64,000 bases of DNA from Puffinus mauretanicus (lineage: Eukaryota; Chordata; Aves; Procellariiformes; Procellariidae). Every line of letters starts with the position of its first letter. Within the stretch, counting starts at the first letter, position 1. The notes under the pieces were generated by a model. That model had not been told where the DNA came from. It was given only the letters and a program-made list of their open reading frames with translations, and made no database searches. Location of the stretch: the NCBI GenBank assembly GCA_023333565.1, contig JAJKFH010003627.1:7669501-7733500 (forward strand), given 5' to 3'. Position numbers and translations under genes: made by a program. Below, piece by piece: positions 51,036 to 64,000 of this stretch.

Positions 51036-51171
51036 GTTTGTTTGGGATTTTTAAGTTTTATGTTAATTTATTTGTAGAGGCAGGATTGGTTTAGATATGT
51101 ATATCAGGAAGTTTGTTTGGGATTTTTAAGTTTTATGTTAATTTATTTGTAGAGGCACGATTGGTTTAGAT
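51036..51171. repeat. 75-bp tandem duplication, two copies
   Basis: A block starting GTTTGTTTGGGATTTTTAAG at 51036 recurs at 51111. About 60 bases are matched with one clear difference (CAGGATT versus CACGATT). The near identity implies a recent duplication or homogenisation. Confidence 0.93.
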
Positions 51172-52939
51172 TTTGTTCTGCTAACACAGCAATGTAAGGA
51201 GACATTTTACTGTCACTTACATAGTGACCAGGAGACCAACTAAATCGTATGTGGCTTTTGTTTCAGTAAGAGTAATTGAAGTGCATGGTCTCTTTACTTG
51301 TCAGATTTGATGAAAAGCAGTGAAGTTGGCAGAAACATGGTCCTGCTTAGAATACTTCATGAATGCCAGGATGTTGTTTAACTTGTGTCCTGTAAGTTAA
51401 TATGTTCCTGTGAAAATGTGCCAAACTTTAATGAGTTATTGTATGGTCAGAAGATAAATTTACATTTTGGGGAGTGGATTTAGGTAGAAATAGTGGCTAA
51501 GTATCCACCGCCCCATACATGTATGTGCAGACACTGAGCAGACCTAAAAATTCTAGGTTAGACGAGGCCATTAGCATGACAGTAAGTGGGAAGGGAAGCA
51601 TATTGGTTAAATTAATCATAGATATTAGCTATCAGGCTGTATCACTCCAAACTGGAATTTCTTGATTAAAGTGTGCTTAACTATTTCAGTTCCTGCCTTC
51701 CCTAGCTGGCCTTCAAAAGTGTCAGAAGAAGAATTTTATCACTTTATGCATTTTAGACCTTTCTGTAATTAAACAGCAAAAAGACTTTGTGAAGTGTTGG
51801 TGTGTGCAGTTCCATAAAATGACTAATCTGAAATAGTTGTACTTCCAAGGTCTGGCTTAACAAAAATCCTTTGAACCAGTGCATCCAAACATAACTGAGG
51901 TTTTCTGCAATAAATGGTGCTCAGAAACAAATACTTTGCAGTGTATGACCTTGTGCCTCAAGGACTGTTGTACACTAGAGAGTTCACCAGGAGCTACTGA
52001 AGTTCTAGGATTTACAGTCATTCTAACAAAAATGCCAATGTCGTCTTCTCTTTTTTTTCTCCTTGAATCTTGTGATTGCTTCCAGTTCAGTGTTTTCATA
52101 GTCTTATCCTCCACCCTGGAAGGAGCATCACAGCTTCGTGGTGTGATGTTGGTGGCTCTTAATAAGCAAAAGTGTGTGTGTATATAATGTTGTCCAAACG
52201 CATGTCCTTGGTTTTAGGAATCCCCTTCTTCCAATACAGGAAGAAATGAATAATTGTAAATTAGTTTTCCTTGGAGCAGTTTTATTTTCAGCTCTGTTCT
52301 AGGTTCAGGTAGATAGTAAGTGTCAGGGGTGGATAATGGTACGGCCAAAAATGACTGGCAGTGGGGATGGAGGTTTAGTGTGGCAGGGACTGCTTTCCTG
52401 GATATCTATATCTGTGTGACCCTCATAGTGTGGTTGCAATATATGGAGCGTGTGGCAATGATCGTCGCTCTCTTCAATGAACAATTAACTTGTAAATAAA
52501 GGACTGAGTCTGCCATGGAGGTATATGGTATTATCCTGGGCACAGGAATTATTGGTATTCACAAAGTTGCTGGTGAATTTGTGTGGTAAAGATTACAACA
52601 GGTCTCCAGCTTTTCAGCAGAAAGGAGTGTTCTGCCGTTGTGTTCCAATGCGTTATCCATCATCAAGGGATTAATCAGGATTCAGGTGAGGTGGTCTGAG
52701 AAGAGCTTTGATGCTAATCGTAAAAAACTCAGCAAGGGAACTCTCTCACCCTGAAAATGTTGAATGGGTTATGATCTTGACTGTTAGTTTGAGAAGACTG
52801 TCTTTCCTCTACTTTGAACTCTAGTTAAAGTAGAGAAACAGGTTAATGACGACTTTAATGTCTCCAGGTAGGCTGGGCCTTACGGAATGTATCTGACAGT
52901 ATTTAGGAAACTGAGAGCCTGTGGGGGTGGGAAAAGTTC

Positions 52940-53470
52940 CAGAATACTGAAAAGTGTTGAGGAGCGCTTCCGCTCACAACATCTAGAAAAAGACAGGTCT
53001 TGGGTATGTTCAAGGGAAGAGTGTTCACATCAGGGAGTCTGTCCTGGGCCACGTACTGTTTGGTGTTTTCACTTTTCTATGTTGAAATGATATTCTTACT
53101 GAACACACAGATGATATGATCTTGACAAATTCAAGAAATGGTCTGAAATCAATAGCATTGATTTCGGCCATTTTGGTGTAGATGGGTTCAAATTACTGTG
53201 TTTAGGAATATTACCTTATGCAGACAAGTAACAGCTGGCTAGGCAGCAGTTCTGTGGGAGAGTATCTAGGGGTTTTAGTGGTTCCTAAATTATCGTGAGT
53301 CAGCAGCATCACTGTCGTGAAAATTCACTTGTCATACTGGAACATATAAAAGAGCATTGTAAGTAAGGTAATGAAGCAGTTTTTCCATTCTACTGAGGAG
53401 TGGTAGGTCTTCAGCTAAAAGTATCTCGTTCAGTTTGTAATACTATCATACTTTAGGAAATTTATGGCTG
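52940..53470 (+). mobile_element. possible very old CR1-like LINE remnant
   Basis: Scattered agreement, in the right order, with CR1 reverse-transcriptase 3' sequence. There is a TCCTGGGCCACGTACTGTTT block near 53042, an AACATATAAAAGAGCATTGT block near 53341, then TTCCATTCTACTGAGGAG and GTATCTCGTTCAGTTTG blocks near 53380-53440. It is heavily degraded with no ORF. Confidence 0.35.
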
Positions 53471-55555
53471 GGCAACAAGATTTGTAAAGAAGATAACAAG
53501 GTCTGTAAAAGAGAGAACCCCTGAGTGAGGATTGGGGGAAAAAAATTTGATTGTTTCACTCTAGGATGGTTTTATACAACTTGTGTTTCATCAGACGTCA
53601 GTGGGTGATCTATAAAGCAGCTTACAAAAGTTACCTGCAGGTGTAACTGGGAGCCAGCTCTGACATCCTGTCACTGCCTGCAAGCTGTCATGCTTGGTAG
53701 GTGGATCACATCAGTTTTTTCATCATCAGTACTTTGAACTTAAAAGCTTGTAGCTTCAACAGTAAAATTGGAGTGCTTGTGGAGGGGGTTGTTTGCTTTT
53801 TAAAAACATGATTATATTTGATCCCAGAATATGTTACATCCTTTTTCTGCTGCCAGACAGTGCTGGGATACAGGGTGGTCTATGGGACTTCCCCATGATC
53901 CCCCCAAAGAAAACCCCGCCACCTGCTAAGGTTGCCTTTCAGTCAAGGAATACTGAAGTACTGTTCTGGAGAACAGATGTCTTAAAAGGTATCTGCAAAG
54001 AGAGGTTAGTCAGCTTGCCATATCCATCATGAATAAAACAAGTAGTTATGGGATGAAATTGCAGCAAAATATATTTAGGTTAGGCATTAGGTGCGGGGAC
54101 GGGCTTTCAAGCCATAAGAATAAAGAAAACAGATTGTAGAGATATGCTGGAGAATGCTGGTATGCTAATCTCTTTTGATTTACAGCTCCCAGAAAAATAT
54201 TCCAGTGGAGGTATGTATAGCTGCATAATGAATTCCAGTCTGCTGATAACAAACTCGTTTTTCTGATACTTTTTGAGACATCTTAGGATTAATTTTTGGA
54301 CCTCTGCAGCCTGAAGATCACTGTTCAAATTGGTGGAGGGGGGCGTTGCTTAGTTTGTTTTCAAAGACATCTGATGGGAGAGTGTAGAGCTAAAGTCTTT
54401 TGAATCACAGGAGAAGGGGATGAACTATGCAGCCTCTGAAGATTGCAACCTCTATTTTTTTTCCCAGATGTTTTCCTAGTATTCCCTAGTTTATTGTAGG
54501 ACACTAGGGTAGAAGAATGACATTTTTAACTCTTGGCCTGCACAGTGTCGGTGCAGAATAACAGCGCAATAATTCTCTGCGAGATCTAAAGATGAAGTTC
54601 AAACCAGCTGGACAACACCTTGTCCAGAACTCCTTGCTTTATTTTATCTCTAGGAGTTTCACAGACTAGATTGTAGAGAGAGCTGTAGCAAAACACTGTG
54701 AACATCCAAAGAGGATGTATCTGCCAGTTGCAGATTGAAGCCAAGACTGAACAAATGGAATATTTATTATTTATTTTATATGTATAGGACTTGTTTTAAA
54801 CTGAATTGTCTTCAGTGACTTTTCTGCATTGATGTTTGATAGTACTTTCTTAATTAGAGGAAGTGCTGAAAATTTTAAGCTAGTGGAATGAAAAACATAG
54901 CAGACTGTAAACTTTACAAACTGTAATGCAGGTGTTGTACACATGCTGAAAAGTGATGAGTGAATGTGTCTTTGTCGTGTTCTAGTCACAGACAAATACA
55001 TGTGGAGTTTCTTCATATTGTCCTGGTCTTGAGGTAAAATGGGTTGGAAGTAGTCCAAGTGGAGGGAGGGGCAGAGAGAGTATGATTAGCGCCCCAGTCT
55101 TGGCCTGTTGTCTTGGGCGGGAAGTACCTATAACTGGAAGGTACCGCCCTTCCCAGTTTGTAGTACTGGTCTTGTAGGGCTGGGGTAATGGTATCAAGGG
55201 GAAGAATTACTATAATATTGTTTAGGAGAATGGTCTTTTATTTCTGAATGTCCTTCTCTGTTTATTTTGTTGACTCTCAATTGTCTTTCCTCTTTGCAAG
55301 TGACATGCCTTCTACTCTCTTATCCTTCATCTGGAATGCAGATCTGTACTTCCCTGTACTTGATTTATAGTCTCTGTTGCCTTGACACAAATATTTGATA
55401 AATAGTCTGGTTGCATTTGATGCTCTTTTCCAAAGGAAATATGTTTTTCTCAGCTCCAAATGGAATATAATTGAATGTAAATGCTCTATCGCAGCGATAG
55501 TAACGCTGGTAAAATACCGGGTTATAAAATACCCTTAGTGGGAAACACCCATCCC

Positions 55556-55574
55556 TTTTTTTTTTTTTTTTTTT
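55556..55574. repeat. poly(T) tract, 19 T
   Basis: A homopolymer run in the presumed GPBP1L1 intron, without recognisable retrosequence beside it. Confidence 0.9.
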
Positions 55575-58500
55575 AAAGGTACTGGAGAACTACTTACTTC
55601 ACTTCTGCTTAGGTTTTGTCTACATCACTGGAAGACAGGTAGGCAGGAGGTATGTAGTATGCAGCAGGGATAAGCCAGTAATTACATATTTGCAATTCTT
55701 TCCTTATGATGGGGAACATTATCCTGATGTGTGCTACTGAGCAGTAGAGGAGACTTTGTTCATTAAGGCTTTGGGCAGACCATACAGATAGGCTCTTCGT
55801 TGCTATTTCACTCATTCTGTCATGAGGTTTTGGGGACGATAGTGGTACCTTTAAAGGCAGCTGCAACAAGATGTTGTGCTTTGTAAGATTCAGGACAGAA
55901 TAGAGTCTTATCTTGACCTCAGATACTTTCAAAAGGTCTGTGGATCAAAGTGCACTGCAAAATAGATGTTTGATTTTGTTCCCTTCAAGAGCTAAAAAGA
56001 CCTTTGGATTTGATTAAAATTAGCAGAATACCTTCTCCAGATTCAAAATACCTTATTTCATAAAATGCTAAAGCTGGTTGAAAGTTCAGAACATTGTTCA
56101 CATTTAAAGCCTAATGCTATTTAAAATATGTTTGGTTTTTATCAGTAGTGTCAATAGATACCCTTGTTTAATAGAAGTGTGTAGAATGCCTGGAACCTTA
56201 CTCCCTGCAGTGGGGCAGAGCAGTGAGCAGGTTTTAATAGTTCAGGTAAATACCGCAGTTCGCTAACATAAAAGACTGCTAAAGGGGCATTGGAGGGAAG
56301 TGGAATCTTAAGTGGCACAGGAGACAGGCATAAGGGATGACAGTATTGCCAGTGGCTGTAGAGTATAAAACATGTAGGAATAATTGTTGGTAGGCATAAT
56401 ATATGGAAAATCTGTGCTGTCCCCATTCTGTGCTTATAAGGAGTTGAGCCTTTTAGATTTTACATGTTTAAAATGGTCCTGTCTTGGTACTCGGAGTAAA
56501 TTCATCAAAACCCGCTGGAATGGTTCAGTTGCAACGTATCACACTTGCTGGCTGAGGTCCAGAGCCGCCTTATCATCTTACACAGGCTTCTGTACAGGTT
56601 CCCCAGATGTCTTCTTTTCCAAAAAGTGCTTTGGGCTGTGTTATACCTTGGGCTGTGTTAGATACAGCTTGCTTCTCAAGACAAGTTTGCTGGCTTTGGG
56701 GTCTGTGGTCTCCTCAGTGCACCCCATACTGTTGACCCAGTAGTGATGTGGTGGTAGCCTTGCTGGCAGAAACTTGGATCAGCTGGGGCTGGAAGGACAG
56801 GCATCAATCAATCAATAGCATTGCTAAAGGTGAAGTTTTTGTCGGTAGTGTTTTCTTATTCAATGGAGAATTTTTCTTACATCGCAGTCCTAGAAGTCAC
56901 TTTTCTCTCTGATTTAGTTATGTTACTCTTGTATGCCCTTGTATCTTTGATTGCTGTTAAGAAAGAAGAAAACCATTTGCTTACCCACTGCATTCTAGAT
57001 GTCAGTATGTGTTCAGAAGAATAGGCTGTTAAGGCTTTGCAAGGTGTGTGGTTGAGTGGGTGCATATATTTGTTCCAGAAATTTTGAAGGAGGTAGGATT
57101 TGGTCAGTGTGACCTTAGAGAAATGGAAAGTAAGTAGGTAAATGGACAGGTTGTTTGTGAAGCAGTACTGTATGAGATGTCAGTGGGAGGACTGTCAATA
57201 GAGAAAAAGGGTTTTGGCATATAGATGTGCCCATGTGGACCTTTCTTGACCAATTTTCAGTTCATTGAAGTTAGTCATCTGGTTTGCAAAAGTGGTCGGA
57301 TACATAACAGTTAATATGATTTTCCCCCACCCCCAGCCTGTTACTCTGGAAAAACTTTTGTGTGGACAAGCTTCTGGCATGTTTTCATCTTGGAATATAT
57401 AGATTTGCAGTGTTGTTTCTAGAACACAAAACAGTTTTGATGATTCTGCAAGATAGATTTATTTGCTGTAAACTTGAAAAACAAGGTGTTAATCTTTCTG
57501 TAATAGCTGGTTTTCACAAGAACTTTTAATATCTGTCTGTATCTGGGAAGACTTTGGTTTGGTATATGATTAACATTTCAATCTGTCATTTAGTGTTTTA
57601 ATGGGCTCACGTTTCCATAATTCTATAAAATCAGACATGAGTGACACTTTGCATTTTTAGATGCTAGATTTTTCATCAGCCAGATACAATTTAAACAATG
57701 TTTTCTGCAGTATTTTTCATTAATGGAACTGTCCTTTATATTAGAGTAACCATTTTGGGGGGTCTAGATGTGTGATGTAATGGAAAGAAACAAGTAATGA
57801 TGACATGTGTGTATTATAGTTACTCTGGTGCATAATACCTCAGGTGTGCGAGCACTACCAGTTGTACGTGCCATTCTGGAACATCTACATTTGTCCTCTC
57901 AAAAGGTAGCCGTATTTCAGTTATGTAGACAGATTGAAGGTGTGTCTAGACAATTGTATTAATGGAAGCTGAAAGCAAAATGAAAGTAAGTTTGTTTTGT
58001 AGGTACTTTAGGTAGGTGAACATGCCACTAACTGCAAATAAACGATCTCAACTTGAGAAAACCTAGCTCACCAGTTGTTACAACAACTCTTGTAGTAATG
58101 CTGCACTTCTGTCTTTTATAGTAAGGCCTAATAATGCATGCGAGGTTGAAGCAAGATCTATAATTACATTATTTTAAAAGGGCTGTGCACCCAAGTATGA
58201 TTATCTTATTCAATAAAATGTTTCTAATAATAGTAAGACCAAGCCATGTTCTGTTTTTTTGGAAAACAGGATAGTGAAATTTCATGTGTGGCTTTTTGAT
58301 ATCCTTAAGGAAATCAGTAGCATGCTTTTGACTCCTCCTAGGTTGGGCTCCAGGCTGTGACTCACTGTTTCTGTGAATGTATTGGATTAATCAGAAGTTG
58401 TTAGAAAGAGATCATATTTTAGTGAACGCATATAGTATTAATTCTTTGTCATAAACTAACATACACCTGTTAAATGACACTCTACTCTAAAGAGTAGCTA

Positions 58501-60614
58501 AGTGGAAAGGCCTGTTGTGTATGTTTAGGCGTATCTGCTTGATTAAATAACTTTAAAAGAGCTGCTCAGAGAGAAAACTGATGAGGGAAGTAAATTCTGT
58601 TCTGCCTTATGCATCCATTAAATTGTTCACTAATTTTTCTGAATGCTTTTGCAACCCAGCTGACATCTGATCTTTAGGAATATTACTGAAATCCCAATTG
58701 AGTTGGCCAGTTAGAAAAACAATCTTTTTTTTTTTAAGTAAACATGTTCTATTTAGAGAAACACATAGAAATGCAGTGAAGTGAGCTGAAATTGTGGCAG
58801 GGATAGACAGATGTTGTCCCTGTGACATTTTATAGCTGCTATTAGCTGGATTGATAAATTTATCATGAAGGGTAAAAGTTTACTTTTATGCTGGTTTTCT
58901 GCTAGAGGCTCCAAGTCTTTGTGATTTGCTGTTGCAGGAGACGAGAAATGGAATTAATGTAATTAATAGGATTCTAGGTAGACAGCAGAGGTGAAGGGAC
59001 CTGAGGAGGTTTGCAAGGAACACTGGATGAAAAGCATCCAGTAAAACTTGTCTGTTTCAGAAATGTGCGCTGCAGTAATGTGAGCAAAGGTTAGAAGCCC
59101 TGGTTCCAGGTATTCCCAGAGAGGTGGTGTGCTGGAACAGCACAGCATGGCAGCTGATCTTTTATCTCGGGGCAGATTTTGCTTCCCATTGGGCTTTTAC
59201 AGTTTTGTAGGCCAAGGTAGGAGATGGAAGAGGTGAAACATCTTGATCCATTCCCAATGTGTAATTTCATATCGCAGCTCAGGGGTCTTGGTTATCTTTA
59301 GCTTGTCTCTTTAGTCTTACATTCCCGTCGGTATAGGTCTTGGCTTATTGAATACCTCCTTGGTTCCTGCTGCCAGATATATATGGAAAGCTCAACTTGA
59401 AGCTTTAGAAACTCTCTCTGGTTAAGAGATTAACTCTGCTCAAGTCTATGTTAGGAGTAGAAATGAAAGTTAACAGAAGGATTAAAACAACTGTGTAACT
59501 ATATTCAACTGTAACACAGCAAGAACACTTTATTAATGGTGTATTAGAGGATGGGGTTTTAGTTCTGGACTATGTATGTTCCTTACTGTAGTCTGTGCCT
59601 CTTCTTTAAATTGAATATGCTTGTATGTTTCTTCCATTTTCATGTCAAACTTGTAATATTTGTTTAGACAAACACACAATGAAATCTGATAATATGAAAG
59701 AGCATCTGACAACTTTCGCTTGTTTATTTCACTCAGTGACAAATAGCACTTCTTCCACTTGCATGTTAAATGACATGGTGAAGGATATTTAGATGAGAAA
59801 CTTAAGCACTTACCAAGGGGGAAAAGTACTTTTGTAGCAACCTCTTTTAATAAGTTTTTGTTGTTATGAAATAACAGTTAAAAAAATTTTAATGCAACAT
59901 GTAAAAATTGGTAATTGAAATTATTTTTTAAAAGTTTAACAATTCCACTGTTAACAAGTGGAACCCAAGTGCTAAACAGTTTAATGTTTTATGTACTTAT
60001 ATGACTTGCCAAAGACGACTTCATTTTGATCAGTGAAAGAATATTTTGGGGTAGACAGACAACCTTTTTTCTTCACCAAAGCTCATTAATGCAAATTTCA
60101 TTGTTCTGAAAGGAGGATGCTTTTACAGAACATCTCATTTAGTGATGATGATATTATTTTTCTCTTTTTCTGATTTGTATTTCCAGAAATAATTCAGACT
60201 TGAACTCATTTAAAAGGAGGGAGAGAATTAATTAAATTTGCATTGATGAGCACTTTCATTTGCTTTTTTCCTGGAATTGGGAGTGGCTACTGGGGATGAT
60301 CTTTGTCCTTGCTGTTTTCCATAGTGAAGCAGAGACCAGTTTGACTGAGCTGTAAATGCAGTGTGGGAAGAACTGGGAACCTTGCCTTCAGGGCATGCAT
60401 GAGTGCATGTTCCACACACATGCTCATATGTATGACCAAAGAAAAGCAGACCCCACCTGTACTTTGAGGAATCTCTTCGCTTTATTCATTATTGAGTAGC
60501 TGGCAAAGGTCATTTCAATTCTATATAGTAATCAAAAAAAGAAACTATGTTAGATATTAGGAAGAAAGGTTAAAAAATGCACAATTTTGCCACTGTATAA
60601 ATTGGTCATGCGTT

Positions 60615-60880
60615 TTACGCAGTTGTGGTGACCTTATATCTAAAAGATATGGTAAAGGCTAGGAAAGCTTTCACAAGTAGTCTGGCTTAGCTTGGAAGAG
60701 AGATGACTTGATGGCTATGTATCTCATGTATAAAATCACAAGTATCAGGAAAAACTGAATAGAATGTGGTCAGACTTTGGTAGCGCAAGAAAACATCCAA
60801 TTGAATTGAGGATGACATTTTTATAGCCACAAATTACTTTTACACAAAGCACAAGTAAACTCTGCCCCCTCTCATTTGGG
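60615..60880 (+). mobile_element. ancient CR1/L3-type LINE fragment
   Basis: The order of blocks fits the 3' ORF2 region of the old amniote CR1/L3 group. They are GTGGTGACCTTATATCTAAA at about 60624, TGGCTTAGCTTGGAAGAGAG at about 60683, TATGTATCTCATGTATAAAA at about 60716, AAACATCCAATTGAATTGAG at about 60790 and TTTTACACAAAGCACAAGTA near 60838. It is strongly diverged and not coding. Confidence 0.65.
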
Positions 60881-62985
60881 AAGCAAAAATGTATTAATGC
60901 ATGTAAAAAGAAAGCAATTCAACAGATTTACGTAGAAGCACTGACAGGTAATAAACTATAATACAGCCTCTGGCTTAAAAGTCTGAGAAAGTATCCTGGG
61001 ACCCCGATGCTATTTGCTCTTGTTCTTGCACTTTTTTTTCTTAAGAATTTATTGTAGATTGCTATCAGAGAAGGTAATTGAGAGACTTTGGGTCTTGCCC
61101 ATTATGATTTTGTGATGTTACTGTTGTCAGTGGTGTGGTAGGTTATGAAGTGGTCTTAAGTAATGTTGGACAGGATTCAGAGTGTGTGTGAGAGGAGGCT
61201 GTAAAACCTGGTATGTGGACTAATCCTGGAGACCGAAGGTTTCGGTAGTAGTATAACTTACAACACTTCATCCAACAGCAAGTTTTTTGCTTTAACAAAA
61301 AGTATTGCATTTTAATGTCACATACTTGTTGTTTTTGTGATATTGCATGCACAGGAAGGCAATGATTGAAGAGCAGTATATACACCTATTGAAATAGGGA
61401 GCCAGCTGCAGGCTATGTCGGCATATAGTGTATTGGCATATAGCCTTCAGTACCGTGCTCATGCCAGGAAACACAGCTTTGGAAGGGCTTAAGACATGAC
61501 TTTGAATTTACTATCTGAAGTGTGCTTTCTGTACACTACCAGAAGAGAAGTGGATGGAGATTAATTTAAGCCTCTTGCTTTAATTTACTGCAATCTCAGT
61601 GCAGAGCCTCCCAGTTACTGTGACACCCACAAGTGAGATTGTTTCAGAATAAAGGTTACAGAAGTATCAAAATACTTAATATAAGGTTTGAGATGATGTG
61701 GAGGTCATTCCTTTAAGAAGTGTAAAGTTTTCTGATCAGCAGTGCCTAATTTATGCTAAATGAGCAAGCATGGTGTTTGCAAGACTTGGACATCAGTCCA
61801 AAATGTTGTGTCTAGGAGTTGCACTAGACTGTCTACGTGCGTGTTGGATACTGCTCCTTAATGAACTGCCCTGGTCACTGATACTAACAATGATATCAAA
61901 ATGACAGGTTAAGAGACCTGAATCTTCTGCAAAATCTTTTCTAAATTGGTGGTCGGAGTTTTGCAAAGTTTCACCTTGGTTTTGATTGTGCTGAAATACA
62001 AAAAGATGTCTTGCAGCAACACAAGTTTTGCAAACTGTTGATGTGCTTTCCTTTTCCATTTCCTTTTCCAAAGGTACTGGGAATCTTTTTTGTGAAGTGG
62101 AACACGGGTATTGTACTTCTGTGGTGTTTTTGTTTTTGTTGTGTACTCAGACTAGTTCCTACTTCAAAACTGTAATTCTGTGGTGTTTGTTTATTTAGAT
62201 ACCCTTAAAATCCAGAGAACAGTTCTGTGTGGGCTTTGCTCTGTTTAGGTCCATTTTTCACATCACTGTGAATAGTTCTCAAGGTTCAACTTCTTAAATT
62301 ATATGACTTCCTTCAATACATGGCTTAATTGCTATACAGTTTGATCTGAAAAGCATATTTATTCAGAAGGTAATGAACCTTGTTTAAATATAGTCAACTG
62401 CATTGACTTTGTCCCTGTTTTATCTTCTACTTACTACTCAAATGTTTGGTAGCAGCCCCAGAAGATCACATCTAAAGGAGTTCTGTACCTGTGCTGAGTT
62501 CAGCATGGTGGGAAGACTGTTCTGTCTGCAGCAGATGTTCCAGCACATCCCTATACACACTGAAAAATTACCCTTTAATATAAAAACAGGTCTTGATAGC
62601 TTAGCACTTTTGTTGTCTGCAGTGTGTGACGCTTACTAGCTTGTAGTACAGGGTGGGATGCTCAGAAGGTTCCCAGGTCAGTATTGTGTATGACCATGTC
62701 CACTCGGGTTTTGCCTCATCTTGGCTTTGTAGGGGTTGGGAGGCTGCTTCTTGTTATGCTGCCTCCAGAAACATGATCATGGCTCGCAGCTTAGGTGCAA
62801 AAATGTTTCCCTCTTTTCAAACTCCCCTACACAACAGTAACATCTCTTTCCAGAAAGAAAAAATGGTATGAAAATGAGGAGGTTTATTAAAGGGAATGAC
62901 CCAGAGGATAAAAAGGTGGTGATTCTTTTACTATTCCCTGTGTGTGTTTATTTTGAGCCTCTATGAAAACCATCTTAAAAACTTT

Positions 62986-63005
62986 AAAAAAAAAAAAAAA
63001 AAAAA
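62986..63005. repeat. poly(A) homopolymer, 20 A
   Basis: An uninterrupted A run in the presumed GPBP1L1 intron. There is no identifiable retrocopy upstream. Confidence 0.9.
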
Positions 63006-64000
63006 TCCACATGCTTAGAGTAAAGAATGGCATAACAAGTGCAACGAAAACCAAAACTGGTCAAAGAATGGAACCATATCCAAACAAGGAAAACAATCTC
63101 TGATAAATCAAATATAAAGGCATAATAAGGCATGCCTAAAGGGATCCTGAGAAACAGCTGATGGCATCAAAACAATAATAAAACTTTTCAGATGTCTCAG
63201 GAGTAGTAAACCTATCTGTTTGCTTCTGGTTAGGTAAGATGGTTCAAGGCCATAGCAGAAAAGCTTTTTTTTGTTGTTGGTACTTTCTGTGGAGGAGTTA
63301 ATGGAATACTGGATATATTACTATCATGAGTCTCTTGAGAAGGGGGTCTGGCTGTATTGGAGCAGGTGAGAAATGATGTGGGCGCATAGAGGAGATGAGG
63401 CACATGGAGTGGCCAAGCCTACCTGCGGCCTAGTGTCGTTATTATTTTAGCAGCAGGTTTTAAAATTGCTATGAAGTGTGGAATCCCTTTCATGAGCTGC
63501 ATGCGGTTTCTCCGCTCTTCCCTTTTTTCTGATTCAGCTTGTTTGTATTGCCCTTTTGTAAACTAAATCTGGGAAGTGATCATTTAAAAGCAAAAATGCC
63601 CTTTTCAGGGACCTTTTTTTTTTAATTAGATTATTTCAGGTTTTGTTTTGATCAGAGATCAAATAGCTTTTGGCACCTGCACTATAGTTGCTCAATTTCT
63701 CCTTCTGTTCTTCTCTCTAGTCATACTTTGCCGTGTTTATGCCACTTGTATTGATGGGATTTTGTTTGGTTTTTTATAGTGACTACAGTTCCTGTCTCAG
63801 CTCTTTGATGGAAGAGATGATAACCCAGAAGTGAACTCTCCACTGTAGAACAAGAAGCTCTTGTGGAATAATTTGTGTCCCTTTAAAAGCAACACCCAGT
63901 CTACAAAAAATAGAGTAGAAGAGATTATTTTTGGACCTGGCATTTTTTTGTTCATGTGACCTATGTTTCAGCATGTAAATGGTGAAAAACGGGGAGATAA

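Larger units (their letters stand above)
48383..64000 (+). other. presumed GPBP1L1 intron 1 (runs off the window)
   Basis: From the GTGAGT donor to the right edge there is no recognisable coding exon. After the CpG island ends near 49220 the sequence is AT-rich with T-rich tracts. It contains a 75-bp tandem duplication and two old CR1-like fragments. Non-coding 5' UTR exons cannot be excluded. A strong acceptor-like tract ends at 50166, but I see no convincing donor after it. Confidence 0.55.

Noticed and set aside
1..64000. CRISPR array, operon or prokaryotic-type defence system
   Set aside because: The window is vertebrate nuclear DNA with spliced genes. No regularly spaced repeats or clustered prokaryotic-style genes are present.

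Overview
The window is nuclear DNA of a bird. Three things show this. It holds a complete five-exon gene for egg-type riboflavin-binding protein, in register with the chicken protein. It has CR1 LINE fragments, including the typical avian 3' tail, and few other transposons. Its genes are small-exon vertebrate genes starting in CpG islands. It is not chicken itself, because the riboflavin-binding protein differs from my memory of the chicken sequence at many positions. I cannot name the species.

Layout, left to right. Positions 1-2848 appear to be the start of MAST2 intron 1, with MAST2 on the minus strand. A CpG island at about 2490-3480 holds the probable first coding exon of MAST2 (3040-2849). 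Positions 3500-13390 are intergenic. The riboflavin-binding protein gene (RBP) lies on the plus strand at 13438-25065. Positions 25170-35500 are intergenic and carry two CR1 fragments, a long purine-rich repeat and a CA repeat. A CpG island with two NRF1-type palindromes begins IPP (KLHL27), plus strand, eight coding exons at 36026-41697. Its 3' UTR faces that of TMEM69 (minus strand, two coding exons, 46886-45479). The last CpG island (about 47310-49220) looks like a shared divergent promoter for TMEM69 and for a plus-strand gene that synteny identifies as GPBP1L1. Only a non-coding first exon of that gene is visible, and the window ends inside its first intron.

The order GPBP1L1-TMEM69-IPP-MAST2 matches, reversed, the order I recall on human chromosome 1p34. 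The bird has RBP between IPP and MAST2, where I know of no human gene. In human the RBP relative RTBDN lies next to MAST1 on chromosome 19, so RBP-MAST2 and RTBDN-MAST1 look like duplicate blocks.

These genes do not form a pathway: a kinase, an egg vitamin carrier, a putative ubiquitin-ligase adaptor, a small membrane protein and a transcription-factor-like protein are simply linked. I found no CRISPR array, operon, prokaryotic mobile system or other new system. The most useful results are exon structures hidden from simple ORF calling (RBP exons, the 15-codon TMEM69 start exon, the MAST2 first exon) and the evolutionary points they raise. All exon junctions were read by eye and checked for phase. 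Similarities to known proteins are from memory, without any database search.
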